DNA of 54,658 nt from Streptomyces jumonjinensis (GCF_009600885.1 NZ_VCLA01000066.1:16006-70663); one strand, 5' to 3'. Positions 8,100 to 16,783 are shown, counted from the first letter of the stretch. Translations and numbers: made by a program. The notes: generated from the letters alone by a model not told the origin.

Positions 8100-8576
8100 G
8101 CGGCGGTGGACGGGGGCGGTCCCGCTCGTGACGGCGGGGGCGCCGACATAGGACGGCTGGCGCGAAAATATGGCGTGAAACGGATAGTTCTCGGTTCGCC
8201 CGCGGCGTGAACGCCGATCCTGGCCGCCGGATATCCGCTGACGGCGCCGTCATCGGCACGGTTTTACGCGCCGACCGCGGCGATTGGGCTGGTACTGGGC
8301 GGTAGCCATGAGTCGCCGAGGTCACTCTTCTCACATCCGTCGCCACGCGGAGAGAAGTCGGAGCACTTCTCGGCGCGGGAGACGAGCGACCGTGGACTGA
8401 GCCGGCCCGGACCGCTGTTCTTCGGCCTCGCGTACCAGCTGACCGGCGGATATCGCGATGCGCTCACCGCTCTCGCGCTCTTCTTCGGACGCGGATTCCC
8501 CCGGCCGGCGCGGGCCCCCCGGCCCGCGCGGCAGCCGCCGCGGGCCATCCCGCACCGGACCGAATTTAGACGGTGA
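8100..8576 (+). pseudogene. Remnant of an MFS transporter (UMF1/YxiO-like), C-terminal third
   Basis: No complete gene is annotated here, but one plus-strand frame (codon boundaries at 8208) reads like the end of a UMF1-type MFS permease. The segment 'IGRLARKYGVKRIVLGS' is followed by an in-frame TGA at 8208-8210, where the family usually has Trp. Then come 'FYAPTAAIGLVLGGSHESPR' and 'SLFSHPSPRGEKSEHFSA', then 'GPLFFGLAYQLTGGYRDA' and 'LTALALFF', with a basic tail and TGA at 8574. This matches the conserved ...IGLVLGGSQALSRSLF... and ...GPLLFGL..QLTGSYR.A..SL..FF blocks of the family as I recall them. The N-terminal two thirds are missing and upstream sequence (7959-8099) is not recognisable. 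Several conserved residues are substituted, as expected under relaxed selection. Confidence 0.75.
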
Positions 8577-8673
8577 AGTGAAAGGCCGGTAGTGTACGCG
8601 TTTGGCCTGCCAGGCGGACCGTTACTGCGCACAGGGGGGAAGTGGAATCAGTGGGTGACACTTTCCGTCAGAT

Positions 8674-8689
8674 GTGACAAACCGGTCAC
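8674..8689. promoter_or_regulatory. GTGAC-N6-GTCAC inverted repeat upstream of rbpA
   Basis: A perfect 5-bp-arm inverted repeat with a six-base spacer sits about 60 bp upstream of the sigma-R type -35 element of rbpA. It resembles CRP/FNR half-sites (TGTGA...TCAC), but the spacing is two bases longer than the usual Crp site, so the binding protein is unknown. Confidence 0.35.
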
Positions 8690-8749
8690 TGGTGGGTACC
8701 CCAACCATGGGAAAGCAGCGGCACGACGGGCGACGCATGACCCGGAACG

Positions 8750-8775
8750 GGAATCTTTACGGCCGACCGGACGTT
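8750..8775 (+). promoter_or_regulatory. Sigma-R type promoter of rbpA
   Basis: GGAAT at 8750-8754 and GTT at 8773-8775 are separated by exactly 18 bases, matching the GGAAT-N18/19-GTT consensus of the thiol-stress sigma factor SigR. The rbpA gene of S. coelicolor is an established SigR target. The expected start site is about 50 bases upstream of the rbpA ATG. Confidence 0.85.
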
Positions 8776-8836
8776 GACCGGATGACGACGACAGCGACAC
8801 CTGTCCTGTGGGCGACAAGCCCGGGAGGCACGATTC

Positions 8837-9211
8837 ATGAGTGAGCGAGCTCTCCGCGGCACGCGCCTCGTGGTTACCAGCTACGAGACGGACCGCGGCA
8901 TCGATCTGGCCCCGCGCCAGGCGGTGGAGTACGCATGCCAGAACGGACATCGGTTTGAGATGCCGTTCTCGGTCGAGGCGGAGATTCCGCCGGAGTGGGA
9001 GTGCAAGGCGTGCGGCGCCCAGGCACTCCTGGTGGACGGGGACGGCCCCGAAGAGAAGAAGGGCAAGCCCGCGCGCACGCACTGGGACATGCTCATGGAG
9101 CGGCGTACCCGCGAGGAGCTGGAGGAGGTGCTGGCCGAGAGGCTGGCGGTCCTTCGCTCCGGAGCCATGAACATCGCCGTGCATCCGCGGGACAGCAGGA
9201 AGTCCGCGTAA
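8837..9211 (+). CDS. rbpA: RNA polymerase-binding protein RbpA
   Basis: A 124-residue protein, the same length as RbpA of S. coelicolor. It binds the primary sigma factor and core RNA polymerase, stabilises open complexes and supports growth. The zinc ligands Cys34, His38, Cys56 and Cys59 are present (CQNGHRF ... CKACG). The C-terminal sigma-interacting region HWDMLMERRTREELEEVLAE is intact. The ATG at 8837 follows GGGAGGC by seven to eight bases. A SigR promoter lies upstream, so it should be induced by disulfide stress. A very strong hairpin terminator follows, so it is probably monocistronic. Confidence 0.97.
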   Translation: MSERALRGTRLVVTSYETDRGIDLAPRQAVEYACQNGHRFEMPFSVEAEIPPEWECKACGAQALLVDGDGPEEKKGKPARTHWDMLMERRTREELEEVLAERLAVLRSGAMNIAVHPRDSRKSA

Positions 9212-9238
9212 CCGGAACACGAGAGCAGTAGGCGAGAC

Positions 9239-9289
9239 CAGAGCCGCGGGCCGTCTCACACCGAGCGTGTGAGACGGCCCGCGGCTCTG
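9239..9289 (+). terminator. Strong intrinsic terminator after rbpA
   Basis: A perfect inverted repeat with 23-bp arms (9239-9261 and 9267-9289) around a five-base loop (CGAGC) lies 27 bases after the rbpA stop. It lacks a U tract, as is common in Streptomyces. Confidence 0.92.
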
Positions 9290-9535
9290 TCGCGCTCCGG
9301 GGCATGACCCCGGACGCCCGTCACGGCCATGCCCCGCCCGGGTCCGGACGCCTGCCCGTCACCATGCTCCGCCCGGACCCCGGACCCCGGGCCCCGGACG
9401 CCCGCCAGACCGTCCGTCATGGGCATGGCAAGAAATACCCACGAGATGACCTTCCAGCCGCTCGCTCGATCGCGGGCGCCGGTTCAGAGTGGTCAGCGTT
9501 CCCCGCCCCGCCCGCTCCCCGCCGGAAGGAACGCC

Positions 9536-10516
9536 ATGCCCCGTGCTCCCCGTACCGCCTCCGGAACCGGCTCCGCTCCCCGCCTCCCCGACCAGACCGG
9601 CCGGGTGGCCGTGGTGACCGGGGCCAACAGCGGTATCGGCTATGTCACCGCCCGTGAACTGGCCCGGTCGGGCGCGCGGGTCGTCATGGCCTGCCGCAGC
9701 CCGGAGCGCGGCCGGGCCGCCTTGGAGCGGCTGCGCGCCGAGGTTCCCGGCGCGGCGGCGGAGACCGGGGAGCTCGACCTCGGCTCCCTGGACTCCATCC
9801 GGGCCTTCGCCGAGCGCGAGCTGCCCGCCCTGGGCCACGACCGGATCGATCTGCTGATCAACAACGCCGGAATAGCGATGGCCCCCTTGGAGCGGACCTC
9901 GGACGGGTTCGAATCCCACTTCGGCGTCAACCATCTCGGCGCCTTCGCCCTCACCGGCCTGCTGCTGCCCCGGCTGCTCGCGGGCGATGAGCCGCGCGTG
10001 GTCACCGTCAGCAGCGAGGGCCAGCGGTTCGGCACGGTCGATCTCGGCAATCTCAACGCCGAACGCGGCTACCGCCCCGGACGGGCCTATATGCAGTCGA
10101 AGCGGGCCAATATCTACTTCGCCGTGGAGTTCCAGCGCCGTCTGGACGCGTCCGGGCTGAAGCTGCGCAGCATGGTCGTCGCCCCCGGCAACACCCGCTC
10201 CAACATCATCACCGGACGCGCCCATGAACGGGGGCGGCTCTACGCGGGCTTCATCAAGCTGACGCTGCTGCTGCTCTTCAGCCCCACTCCGGAGGGGGCG
10301 AGGACCACGCTGTACGCGGCGACCAGGCCGGATCTGCCCGGCGGCAGCTATGTGGTGCCGGACGGGCTGCTGCAGAGGCACGGCAACCCGACGGTGCGCG
10401 GCAGCCGCCATGAGCTCCCGATGCGGGACACGGTCACGGCACGCGCTCTCTGGCAGATCTCGGAGCGGCTGACAGGAGTGGGGTACGGGCTGCCGCCGGG
10501 AGAGGAAGGCCGGTGA
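9536..10516 (+). CDS. Short-chain dehydrogenase/reductase
   Basis: A 326-residue classical SDR of the retinol-dehydrogenase/WW-oxidoreductase-like type. The nucleotide motif TGANSGIG is at residues 28-35, 'LLINNAGIAM' follows, and the active site is YMQSK. It should oxidise or reduce an alcohol/carbonyl with NAD(P)(H); the substrate cannot be told from sequence. The reading frame extends upstream, but the ATG at 9536 has GGAAGGA five bases before it and places the Rossmann motif at the usual distance. It is convergent with fxsA, with only 54 bases between the stops. The long C-terminal part is usual for this SDR subgroup. Confidence 0.9.
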   Translation: MPRAPRTASGTGSAPRLPDQTGRVAVVTGANSGIGYVTARELARSGARVVMACRSPERGRAALERLRAEVPGAAAETGELDLGSLDSIRAFAERELPALGHDRIDLLINNAGIAMAPLERTSDGFESHFGVNHLGAFALTGLLLPRLLAGDEPRVVTVSSEGQRFGTVDLGNLNAERGYRPGRAYMQSKRANIYFAVEFQRRLDASGLKLRSMVVAPGNTRSNIITGRAHERGRLYAGFIKLTLLLLFSPTPEGARTTLYAATRPDLPGGSYVVPDGLLQRHGNPTVRGSRHELPMRDTVTARALWQISERLTGVGYGLPPGEEGR

Positions 10517-10570
10517 CGGCGGCAGGGTGTGCGGCGGGGCGGGTCCGGCTCAGGGGGGCACGGGCCCGGC

Positions 10571-11155
10571 TCACGGGGTCAGCGGGGACCTCGGGCCGTC
10601 GTCCCCGGAGGAGCGCCCGGGGCCGCCGTCCTCGCGGATGACCTCGCCCTGGACGACCTTTCCGTCCGGCCGGTGGATACGGGCCTGCTGGAAGGCGTCT
10701 CCCAAGCTGCCGGGACCCGCGGCGCGCATCCGGCGCTCCAGCGAGCGCTCCGCGTACCGGCCCAGCAGGGAGCGGACGGGCGGGGCCAGCAGCAGCAGAC
10801 CCGCCGCATCGGAGATCAGGCCCGGGATCATCAGCAGCAGTCCGCCGAGCATCAGAAAGCCGTTGCCGCTGCTCCCCGGCGGGGTGGTCTCGGCGGGGTG
10901 GCCGCCCTGCTGCCGCTGAAGCGTCTCGGTCAGCGTACGGAAGGCCCTGCGGCCCGCCCGTTTGATGACCGCGCCGCCCAACACGGCACCGCCCACCAAC
11001 AGGGCGAAGACGGTCAGGCCCCCGGTCGCACCGGCGACCAGGGTCAGCAGCCAGACCTCCAGAACCAGCCATGCGGCGATGCCGAGCGGAACGAGGGTAC
11101 GGGCGCGAGAGCGCTTGGGGCCGGGGGCGGTCGGGGGCATGGCGCCGGTCGTCAT
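10571..11155 (-). CDS. fxsA: FxsA family cytoplasmic membrane protein
   Basis: A 194-residue membrane protein. The FxsA domain spans about residues 15-150, with helices 'TLVPLGIAAWLVLEVWLLTL' and 'GLTVFALLVGGAVLGG', then a hairpin rich in Gly/Leu with the family signature 'LMLGGLLLMIPGLISDAAGL'. The C-terminal 40-50 residues are charged and probably cytosolic. E. coli FxsA relieves F-plasmid exclusion of phage T7; its role in actinobacteria is unknown. The ATG at 11155 starts MTTGAMPPTAPGP; the GGAGG is only one base away, so the next in-frame ATG (11140) cannot be excluded. It lies downstream of ppm1 on the same strand with 258 bases between. Confidence 0.88.
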   Translation of the reverse strand: MTTGAMPPTAPGPKRSRARTLVPLGIAAWLVLEVWLLTLVAGATGGLTVFALLVGGAVLGGAVIKRAGRRAFRTLTETLQRQQGGHPAETTPPGSSGNGFLMLGGLLLMIPGLISDAAGLLLLAPPVRSLLGRYAERSLERRMRAAGPGSLGDAFQQARIHRPDGKVVQGEVIREDGGPGRSSGDDGPRSPLTP

Positions 11156-11413
11156 GCCTCCAGTGTGCCTGGCGGCCCGCCGGAGCGGTGTAAGGGGGCC
11201 GGGAAAGATCGTTTCCACCGGGACCGAAGCAGCGGAGCTGGAACCGAAGCCGGGCACGGGCACGGGCACGGGCATCGAGCCGGATACGGGCCCGCACGCA
11301 CACCCACACGCACCGAGTACCGGCATGGAACCGGACCCGGCCCTCGCCCGGCCCCTCGGGAGCCGGGCAGGCCCCCCACTGGCCGGGCTGCGGACCTCAG
11401 GGAGCTGCGGGCC

Positions 11414-12199
11414 TCAGGGAGTCGAGCGACCGCGCATCCGGTTCGTACGGTCCGAGAGACCCCAGCCGGCCACCCGCCACAGCGCTTCGACGGCGATGTT
11501 CCGGTTCATCTTGGAGTCCCCGTGTTCGCGCTCGACGAACGTGATCGGCACCTCCACCACGTGATATCCCGCCGCGACGGCCCGGCGGGCCAGATCGACC
11601 TGGAAGCAGTACCCCTGGGAGGTGACCTTGTCGAGCCCGAGCCCCCGGAGGGTCCCGGCGCGGAAGGCCCGGTATCCCCCGGTGACGTCGCGGATGGAGA
11701 GCCCGAGCAGCATCCGGGAGTAGGTGCTGCCGCCCCGGGAGAGGAACTCCCGGCTCTTGGGCCAGTTGACCACCCTCCCGCCGGGCACCCAGCGGGAGCC
11801 GAGGACCAGATCGGCGCCCTTGAGCGCGGTCAGCAGCCGGGGCAGCTCCTCGGGCTGGTGGGAGCCGTCGGCGTCCATCTCGATCAGTACGTCGTAACCG
11901 TGCTCCAGACCCCAGGCGAAGCCCGCGAGATAGGCCGCGCCGAGCCCCTCCTTGCCCTTGCGGTGCAACACCCGCACCTGCTCGTCCTCACCGGAGAGCT
12001 CGTCGGCGATCTTTCCGGTGCCGTCGGGGCTGTTGTCGTCGGCGACGAGGATGTCCGCGCCGGGCACGGCGGCCCGCACCCGGGAGACGATCGCCCTGAT
12101 GTTCTCGGCCTCGTTATAGGTCGGGATGATCACCAAGGATCTGCCGAGCGGCCCGTACCGCTTCCCCTGGGCGTCGCTGTCCCTAGCGGCGTCGTTCAC
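11414..12199 (-). CDS. ppm1: Polyprenol phosphate mannosyltransferase (Ppm1)
   Basis: A 261-residue family 2 glycosyltransferase of the dolichol-phosphate mannose synthase type. It transfers mannose from GDP-mannose to polyprenyl phosphate; the product supplies the periplasmic protein mannosyltransferase (Pmt). In S. coelicolor this pathway is needed for phage phiC31 infection and glycoprotein formation. Visible motifs are 'VIIPTYNEAENI' (nucleotide binding), 'VADDNSPDGTG', the metal-binding DAD in 'IEMDADGSHQ', and the acceptor-side 'FVEREHGDSKMN'. There is no C-terminal membrane domain, as expected for the short form. The GTG at 12199 is chosen because AAGGGG lies six bases upstream; a longer frame to 12238 has no ribosome site. 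Confidence 0.93.
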   Translation of the reverse strand: MNDAARDSDAQGKRYGPLGRSLVIIPTYNEAENIRAIVSRVRAAVPGADILVADDNSPDGTGKIADELSGEDEQVRVLHRKGKEGLGAAYLAGFAWGLEHGYDVLIEMDADGSHQPEELPRLLTALKGADLVLGSRWVPGGRVVNWPKSREFLSRGGSTYSRMLLGLSIRDVTGGYRAFRAGTLRGLGLDKVTSQGYCFQVDLARRAVAAGYHVVEVPITFVEREHGDSKMNRNIAVEALWRVAGWGLSDRTNRMRGRSTP

Positions 12200-12743
12200 T
12201 GCTGGCCCCTTATATGTCCGTGCACAGGGCCCCACCATAGCGATCGCCGGAGGCGCCCCCGCGACGGCAGAGGACCTGGGGTGTCGTGCGGAGCGCTGTG
12301 ATCACGGGGAGCGACGACAGGGGTACGGACAGGGATCCGGCGTCCTTCGGGCCGACCTGGGGCCCGCTGGCTGCGGGTCGACCGAGAGCCGTTGTCTACT
12401 GAACGCCGGACCCCGTCCGGGTCTCACCTGCCGTCCGGCTGAAACCTTCCCTCGCCGCCGAGGCGCGGGCGCTGGACCTGGCTCCCAGTGGCGGTGCCCC
12501 GGTGCGGCGCACTGCCCCATGGCCCAGCTGCGTTCGACGACCGTGCGAAGGTCTGCCGGTCGGACGTCCTGTGGTGGACTCGGCCGAACCTACCCGCCCC
12601 TGGGCGCTCCGTGTCAACAGTCGTGCGATCTGCGCGGTTTGCCCAATTCAGCTGGAGCGGGGCCGAAGATCCGCAGGTCGCGGCCGACCCTGTACACCAG
12701 GGCCCCACGGTGCGAAATGTCCGTATGTCACTCGTTCGGACGC
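12200..12743. other. Intergenic region, no supported gene
   Basis: About 540 bases between ppm1 and the amidohydrolase. Frames on both strands are open for up to about 170 codons but show arginine- and proline-rich shadow composition and no recognisable domain. A minus-strand TTGACA (around 12616) with TAGGTT 19 bases on is a possible distal promoter for ppm1. A short plus-strand frame starting GTG at 12299 (ITGSDDRGTDRDPASFG...) ends after 34 codons and could be a gene fragment, but nothing confirms it. Confidence 0.5.
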
Positions 12744-14381
12744 TCACATCTGATGTGTCCAGATGGTTTGTCCGGATACCACGGTCCGCAGACAGAGCGG
12801 CAGTTCGTTTCCAGGGGTCAGATCGGGCAGCCCGGGGGTGCCCGACCGCGGGTCGGTGGACCAGCGGGCGACCCGGTCGTCAGGGGCCTGGACGACGAGA
12901 TCCCCGGTACGCCACAGGGCATAGTCGGCGGGTGCGCCGGGCACCAGGACGCCCGCGTCGTCCCGGCCGGTCGCCCGCCAGCCGCCACGGGTGTGGGCGG
13001 TGAACGCGGCCCGTACCGAGATCCGGTGCTCGGGGGTGCGGTGGAAAGCCGCCGCGCGGACCGTCCCCCAGGGGTCGAGCGGGGTGACGGGGCTGTCGGA
13101 GCCGAGCGCGAGCGGCACCCCGGCGCGCAGCAGGGCCGCGTACGGATTGAGGGTGCGGGCGCGCTCCGCGCCGAGCCGCTGGGCGTACATGCCCTCCTCG
13201 CCGCCCCATGCCTCGTCGAAGGCGGGCTGGACGGAGGCGGTGAGCGCGAACTCGGCGAAGGCGGCGATGGTTTCGGGGGTGAGCATCTCGGCGTGCTCGA
13301 CCCGGTGGCGGGCGGCGCGCACCCGGGCGAGGCCGAGGGTCTGCGCGGCGGCCCGCACTCCCTCCACGACGGCGGTCAGGGCGGCGTCCCCGATGGCGTG
13401 GAATCCGGCCTGGAGCCCGGCTTCGGTGCAGACGGTGACATGGGCGGCGATGGCCGCGGCGTCGAGATGGGCGGTGCCGGTGTGGGCCGCGTCGGCGTAG
13501 GGGGCGTGCAGGCAGGCGGTGTGGGAGCCGAGGGAGCCGTCCACGAAGAGATCGCCCGCCGCGCCCGCCGCGCCGAGTTCCCGGACCCGGCGGGCGTCCT
13601 TCGCGTCCGTGACCGCCTCGGCCCAGTAGCCGACGACCCGGGGGGTGGAGCCGGAGCGGGCGAGCGCCAGCAGCGCGGTGAAGTCGTCCTCGTCGGAGAT
13701 GTCGGGTCCGGCGCACTCATGGACGGTGCCGATGCCCAGCGAGGCGGCGTGCTCCAGTGCGGCGCGCTGGGCGGCCTCGCGCTGGGCGGGGGTGATCGCG
13801 GCATGGGCGGCCCGGCGTACGGCGTGGTGCGCGGCGCCCGTGAGCGGCGCGTCCGGGCGGTAGCCGGTCAGTTCGGCGACCCCGGGCACCAGATCGAGCA
13901 GGGCGGTGGTGACGACGGCGGAGTGGACGTCGATACGGGTCAGATAGAGCGGGCGGGCGCCGCTCGCCTCGTCGAGTTCGGCGCGCGAGGGATGGCGCCG
14001 CTCGGGCCAGCGGGCGGCGTCCCAGCCATGGCCGATGACCACCGCGCCCGCCGGGTGCCCCGCGCTGTGCTTCCGCACCAGGGCGAGGGCTTCGGCGAGG
14101 GAGCGGGCGCGGGTGAGGTCGAGCCCGGTCAGCGCGAGGCCGGTGGACGTGGTGTGCACATGGGCGTCGGTGAACGCGGGCGTGACCAGCGCCCCTTCGA
14201 GGTCGATGATCTCGTCGACGCCGTCGGCGAAGGCGTCGGCCGCGCCTTCGGAGCCGACCCAGGCGATATGTCCCCGTTCGACGACCATCGCGGTGGCGAA
14301 GGGGTCGGCGGGGCTGTGGACTTCTCCACCGCGCAGCAGGGTGGTGCGGTGTTCGCCGTCGCGGGCGGTGCTCTCGGTCAT
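12744..14381 (-). CDS. Amidohydrolase family protein (YtcJ-like)
   Basis: A 545-residue metal-dependent hydrolase of the amidohydrolase-3/YtcJ group. An N-terminal beta-sandwich half leads into 'VTPAFTDAHVHTTSTG' with metal ligands His74 and His76. Further ligands are the His in 'AGFHAIGDAA', the 'RHRVEHAEML' His pair and the Asp in 'ALGSDSPVTPLDPW'. These enzymes hydrolyse C-N bonds of amides, formamides or cyclic ureas; the substrate here is not predictable. ATG 14381 (MTESTARDG) is preferred to ATG 14399. It is transcribed toward ppm1 and lies 22 bases downstream of an Lrp-type regulator on the same strand, so the two are probably an operon and the regulator may control it. Confidence 0.9.
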   Translation of the reverse strand: MTESTARDGEHRTTLLRGGEVHSPADPFATAMVVERGHIAWVGSEGAADAFADGVDEIIDLEGALVTPAFTDAHVHTTSTGLALTGLDLTRARSLAEALALVRKHSAGHPAGAVVIGHGWDAARWPERRHPSRAELDEASGARPLYLTRIDVHSAVVTTALLDLVPGVAELTGYRPDAPLTGAAHHAVRRAAHAAITPAQREAAQRAALEHAASLGIGTVHECAGPDISDEDDFTALLALARSGSTPRVVGYWAEAVTDAKDARRVRELGAAGAAGDLFVDGSLGSHTACLHAPYADAAHTGTAHLDAAAIAAHVTVCTEAGLQAGFHAIGDAALTAVVEGVRAAAQTLGLARVRAARHRVEHAEMLTPETIAAFAEFALTASVQPAFDEAWGGEEGMYAQRLGAERARTLNPYAALLRAGVPLALGSDSPVTPLDPWGTVRAAAFHRTPEHRISVRAAFTAHTRGGWRATGRDDAGVLVPGAPADYALWRTGDLVVQAPDDRVARWSTDPRSGTPGLPDLTPGNELPLCLRTVVSGQTIWTHQM

Positions 14382-14403
14382 GGGCACCAGCCTAGGCACC
14401 GGT

Positions 14404-14844
14404 TCAGATGCGCGGCGGCCGGGCCTCGTAGGGGGTGGACAGGACGACCGTGGTGCGGCTGGAGACCCCGGCCAGCGTGCGGATGCGGGAGAGCAGATGC
14501 TCCAGCTCCAGCGGGGTGGCGACGCGCACCTTGAGGATGTAGTTCTCGGCGCCCGCGACGCTGTGGCACGCCTCGATCTCGGGTACGTCGGCGAGCCGTT
14601 CGGCGATGTCGTCGGGGGCGCTGGGGTCGAAGGGTTTCACCGAGATGAACGCGGTCAGCGGCAGCCCGACCGCCTCGGCGTCCACGACCGCCGCATAGCC
14701 GCGGATGACTCCGCGCTGTTCCAGCCGGCGGACCCGCTGGTGCACGGCCGAGGTGGACAGGCCAGTGGCCTTGCCCAGGTCGGTGTAGCTCATACGCCCG
14801 TCCCTGACGAGCAATTCAACGATCTGACGATCCAGCTCCTCCAT
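14404..14844 (-). CDS. Lrp/AsnC family transcriptional regulator
   Basis: A 146-residue regulator. An N-terminal AsnC-type helix-turn-helix (about residues 4-55, 'LDRQIVELLVRDGRMSYTDL' then 'STSAVHQRVRRLEQRGVI') is followed by an alpha-beta RAM/ACT effector domain (about 68-140, including 'VPEIEACHSVAGAENYILKV'). Family members bind amino acids and assemble as octamers that wrap DNA. ATG 14844 starts MEELDRQIV at the normal distance from the helix-turn-helix; the longer frame to 15030 has no family support. It lies just upstream of the amidohydrolase and divergent from a small zinc-ribbon-like gene, with about 200 bases between. Confidence 0.92.
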   Translation of the reverse strand: MEELDRQIVELLVRDGRMSYTDLGKATGLSTSAVHQRVRRLEQRGVIRGYAAVVDAEAVGLPLTAFISVKPFDPSAPDDIAERLADVPEIEACHSVAGAENYILKVRVATPLELEHLLSRIRTLAGVSSRTTVVLSTPYEARPPRI

Positions 14845-15047
14845 GTGGATCAACTTAAGGGCCAGAAGGCTTTCGGCACAGCCTGGTGTGCCGTGCCGGG
14901 GGGCTTCACCGCCGACATGTGATGAACGCCACAGGAATGACCGGCCCGAAGCCGTGACCCGATGGTTACCCGTCAATCGCGATGGGAAGTGCTTGCTGTG
15001 GTCGAGGCCACAGATTCCTGGTTGGCCCACCCGAGGGGGAGATTCCC

Positions 15048-15476
15048 ATGCAGAATGTCAAGAAATTCGGCCGTCCCGAACCGGAGCCTCTCGATCCGGC
15101 TGACGCGGTGGAGCCGGTGGAACCGGCGGAGATGGACGAGCTCGACGCGTACGACACCTTTGAGATGTACCGGGTCGTCTGCCCGGACTGCGCGCAGCCG
15201 ATCGCGCTGCTCGCGGACGAGGATGTGCTGCCGGAGCACGCTCTCTGCCCCACCCCGTGGAATCCGTTCGGGCTGACCGTCTGTGCCGGGACCGGCCGCC
15301 TCGCGGCCGAGGCGCCCCCCGCCGACGAGACGCTCGACGTCCAGGAGCAGGAGATGGGGCTGCTGCTGACGCTGCCTCAGGGGCTGGACTGGCGGATGCA
15401 GCCGTTCTCGCATGTCGGCGGCCCCGGCTCGCGTCCGCTGCGGGTGCCGCCGCTGGGCGACCACAGCGCCGCCTGA
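15048..15476 (+). CDS. Conserved hypothetical, possible zinc ribbon
   Basis: A 142-residue protein with no assigned function. It starts with an acidic, proline-rich stretch (EPEPLDPADAVEPVEPAE), then 'MYRVVCPDCAQPIALLADED' and 'HALCPTPWNPFGLTVC'. This gives a CPDC pair and two later cysteines that could form a zinc ribbon. A short hydrophobic strand 'MGLLLTLPQGLDWRM' follows. The ATG at 15048 has GGGGGAG seven bases upstream, a good ribosome site, and the frame shows strong GC3 coding bias. It is divergent from the Lrp gene and convergent with the acyl-CoA dehydrogenase gene. It could bind nucleic acid or a protein partner; nothing in context decides. Confidence 0.75.
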   Translation: MQNVKKFGRPEPEPLDPADAVEPVEPAEMDELDAYDTFEMYRVVCPDCAQPIALLADEDVLPEHALCPTPWNPFGLTVCAGTGRLAAEAPPADETLDVQEQEMGLLLTLPQGLDWRMQPFSHVGGPGSRPLRVPPLGDHSAA

Positions 15477-15610
15477 GCGACGCCCCGTCCGGACGCGAGG
15501 CCGGTCCGGACCCGGCCGTCCCGGCGCCGCGCTGCTGTCCGAACACCCTGGCACCCTCGTGCGGACATGCCGCGGCACGCCCCGGCGGACCGGGAGCGCG
15601 CCGCACGGGG

Positions 15611-16783
15611 TCAGCGGGACTCGGGACCGGCCAGATGCCGGGCGATGACCATCCGCTGGATCTGGTTGGTGCCCTCGACGATCTGCAGCGCCTTGGCCTC
15701 GCGCATATAGCGCTCGGCGGGGAAGTCCGCGGTGTAGCCGTAGCCGCCGAGCACCTGCACGGCGTCGACGGTGACGCTCATCGCCGCGTCGGTGCAGAAC
15801 AGCTTGGCCATGGCGGCCTGCCGGGAGAAGGACGCTCCGGCGTCCCGCGCCCTGGCCGCGGCCAGATAGAGCGCGCGGCCCGCCTCGATCCGGGTGGCCA
15901 TGTCGGCGAGCATGAACCGCAGCCCCTGGAAGTCCACGATGGGGCGGCCGAACTGCCGGCGTCCGGTGGCGTACGCGAGGGCCTCGTCCAGTGCCGCCTG
16001 GGCGACGCCGATGGCGCAGGCGGCGATGCCGAGCCGGCCGGAGTCCAGGGCGGAGAGCGCGATGGCGAAGCCCTGCCCCTCCTCGCCGAGCCGGCGGCCG
16101 TCGGGCACGCGTACGCCGTCGAAGTGGAGCTGGGCGGTGGGCGAGCCCTTCATGCCCATCTTCTTCTCGGGGGCGGCGGCGGTGAGGCCCGGCGCGTCGC
16201 CGGGGACCAAGAACGCGGTGATGCCGCGGGGGCCGTCCTCCCCGGTGCGGGCGAGCACGGTGCAGAAGTCGGCGATGCCGCCGTGGGTGATCCATGCCTT
16301 GGTCCCGGTGATCACCCAGTCGTCGCCGTCGCGTACCGCCTTGGTCCGCAGCGAGGCGGCGTCCGAGCCCGAGGACGGCTCGGAGAGGCAGTACGCGCCG
16401 AGCAGCCCGCCGCCGAGCATGGCGGGCAGATGCTCGGTCTGCTGTTCCTTGGTGCCGTAGCCGGCCAGGGCGTGGCAGGCGAGGGTGTGGACGCTGACGC
16501 CGAGGCCCACGGTCAGCCGGGCGGCGGCGAGTTCCTCCAGGACCTGGAGGTAGACCTCGTACGGCTGGTCTCCGCCGCCGTGGGCGCTGTCGTAGGGCAG
16601 ACCGAGCAGTCCGGAGCCGGACAGCAGGGTGAAGAGCTCTCGCGGGAAGTGTCCCGCCTCCTCTTCCTCGGCCGCCCGGGGCGCGATCTCCCGCCGGGCG
16701 ATATCGCGTACCAGGGCGATGAGATCCCTGGCCTCCTCGGTGGGCAGCTGGCGGTCCACCGGCTGCGGGACGCGGTCGGACAT
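15611..16783 (-). CDS. Acyl-CoA dehydrogenase
   Basis: A 390-residue flavoenzyme catalysing alpha,beta-dehydrogenation of an acyl-CoA, with electrons passing to ETF. The FAD/substrate signatures are 'AYCLSEPSSGSDAASLRT' and 'ITGTKAWITHGG'. The C-terminal signature 'GGYGYTADFPAERYMRE' and the 'IVEGTNQIQR' motif carry the probable catalytic Glu. Length matches short/branched-chain enzymes; substrate length cannot be read reliably. ATG 16783 (MSDRVPQPV) follows GGAGGAG by nine bases. A TetR regulator lies upstream on the same strand with 180 bases between, the usual arrangement for a fatty or branched-chain acyl-CoA responsive repressor. Confidence 0.93.
   Translation of the reverse strand: MSDRVPQPVDRQLPTEEARDLIALVRDIARREIAPRAAEEEEAGHFPRELFTLLSGSGLLGLPYDSAHGGGDQPYEVYLQVLEELAAARLTVGLGVSVHTLACHALAGYGTKEQQTEHLPAMLGGGLLGAYCLSEPSSGSDAASLRTKAVRDGDDWVITGTKAWITHGGIADFCTVLARTGEDGPRGITAFLVPGDAPGLTAAAPEKKMGMKGSPTAQLHFDGVRVPDGRRLGEEGQGFAIALSALDSGRLGIAACAIGVAQAALDEALAYATGRRQFGRPIVDFQGLRFMLADMATRIEAGRALYLAAARARDAGASFSRQAAMAKLFCTDAAMSVTVDAVQVLGGYGYTADFPAERYMREAKALQIVEGTNQIQRMVIARHLAGPESR

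Noticed and set aside
8674..8689. A true Crp site
   Set aside because: Half-site spacing is two bases longer than the known Crp consensus, so it is kept only as an unassigned inverted repeat.
12424..12747. Minus-strand 107-codon frame in the ppm1-amidohydrolase gap
   Set aside because: No family features, no ribosome site, unusual Ser/Thr/Arg mix; not enough to call a gene.
12126..14534. 802-codon plus-strand frame over the amidohydrolase
   Set aside because: Gly-rich antisense shadow of a clear metallohydrolase gene.
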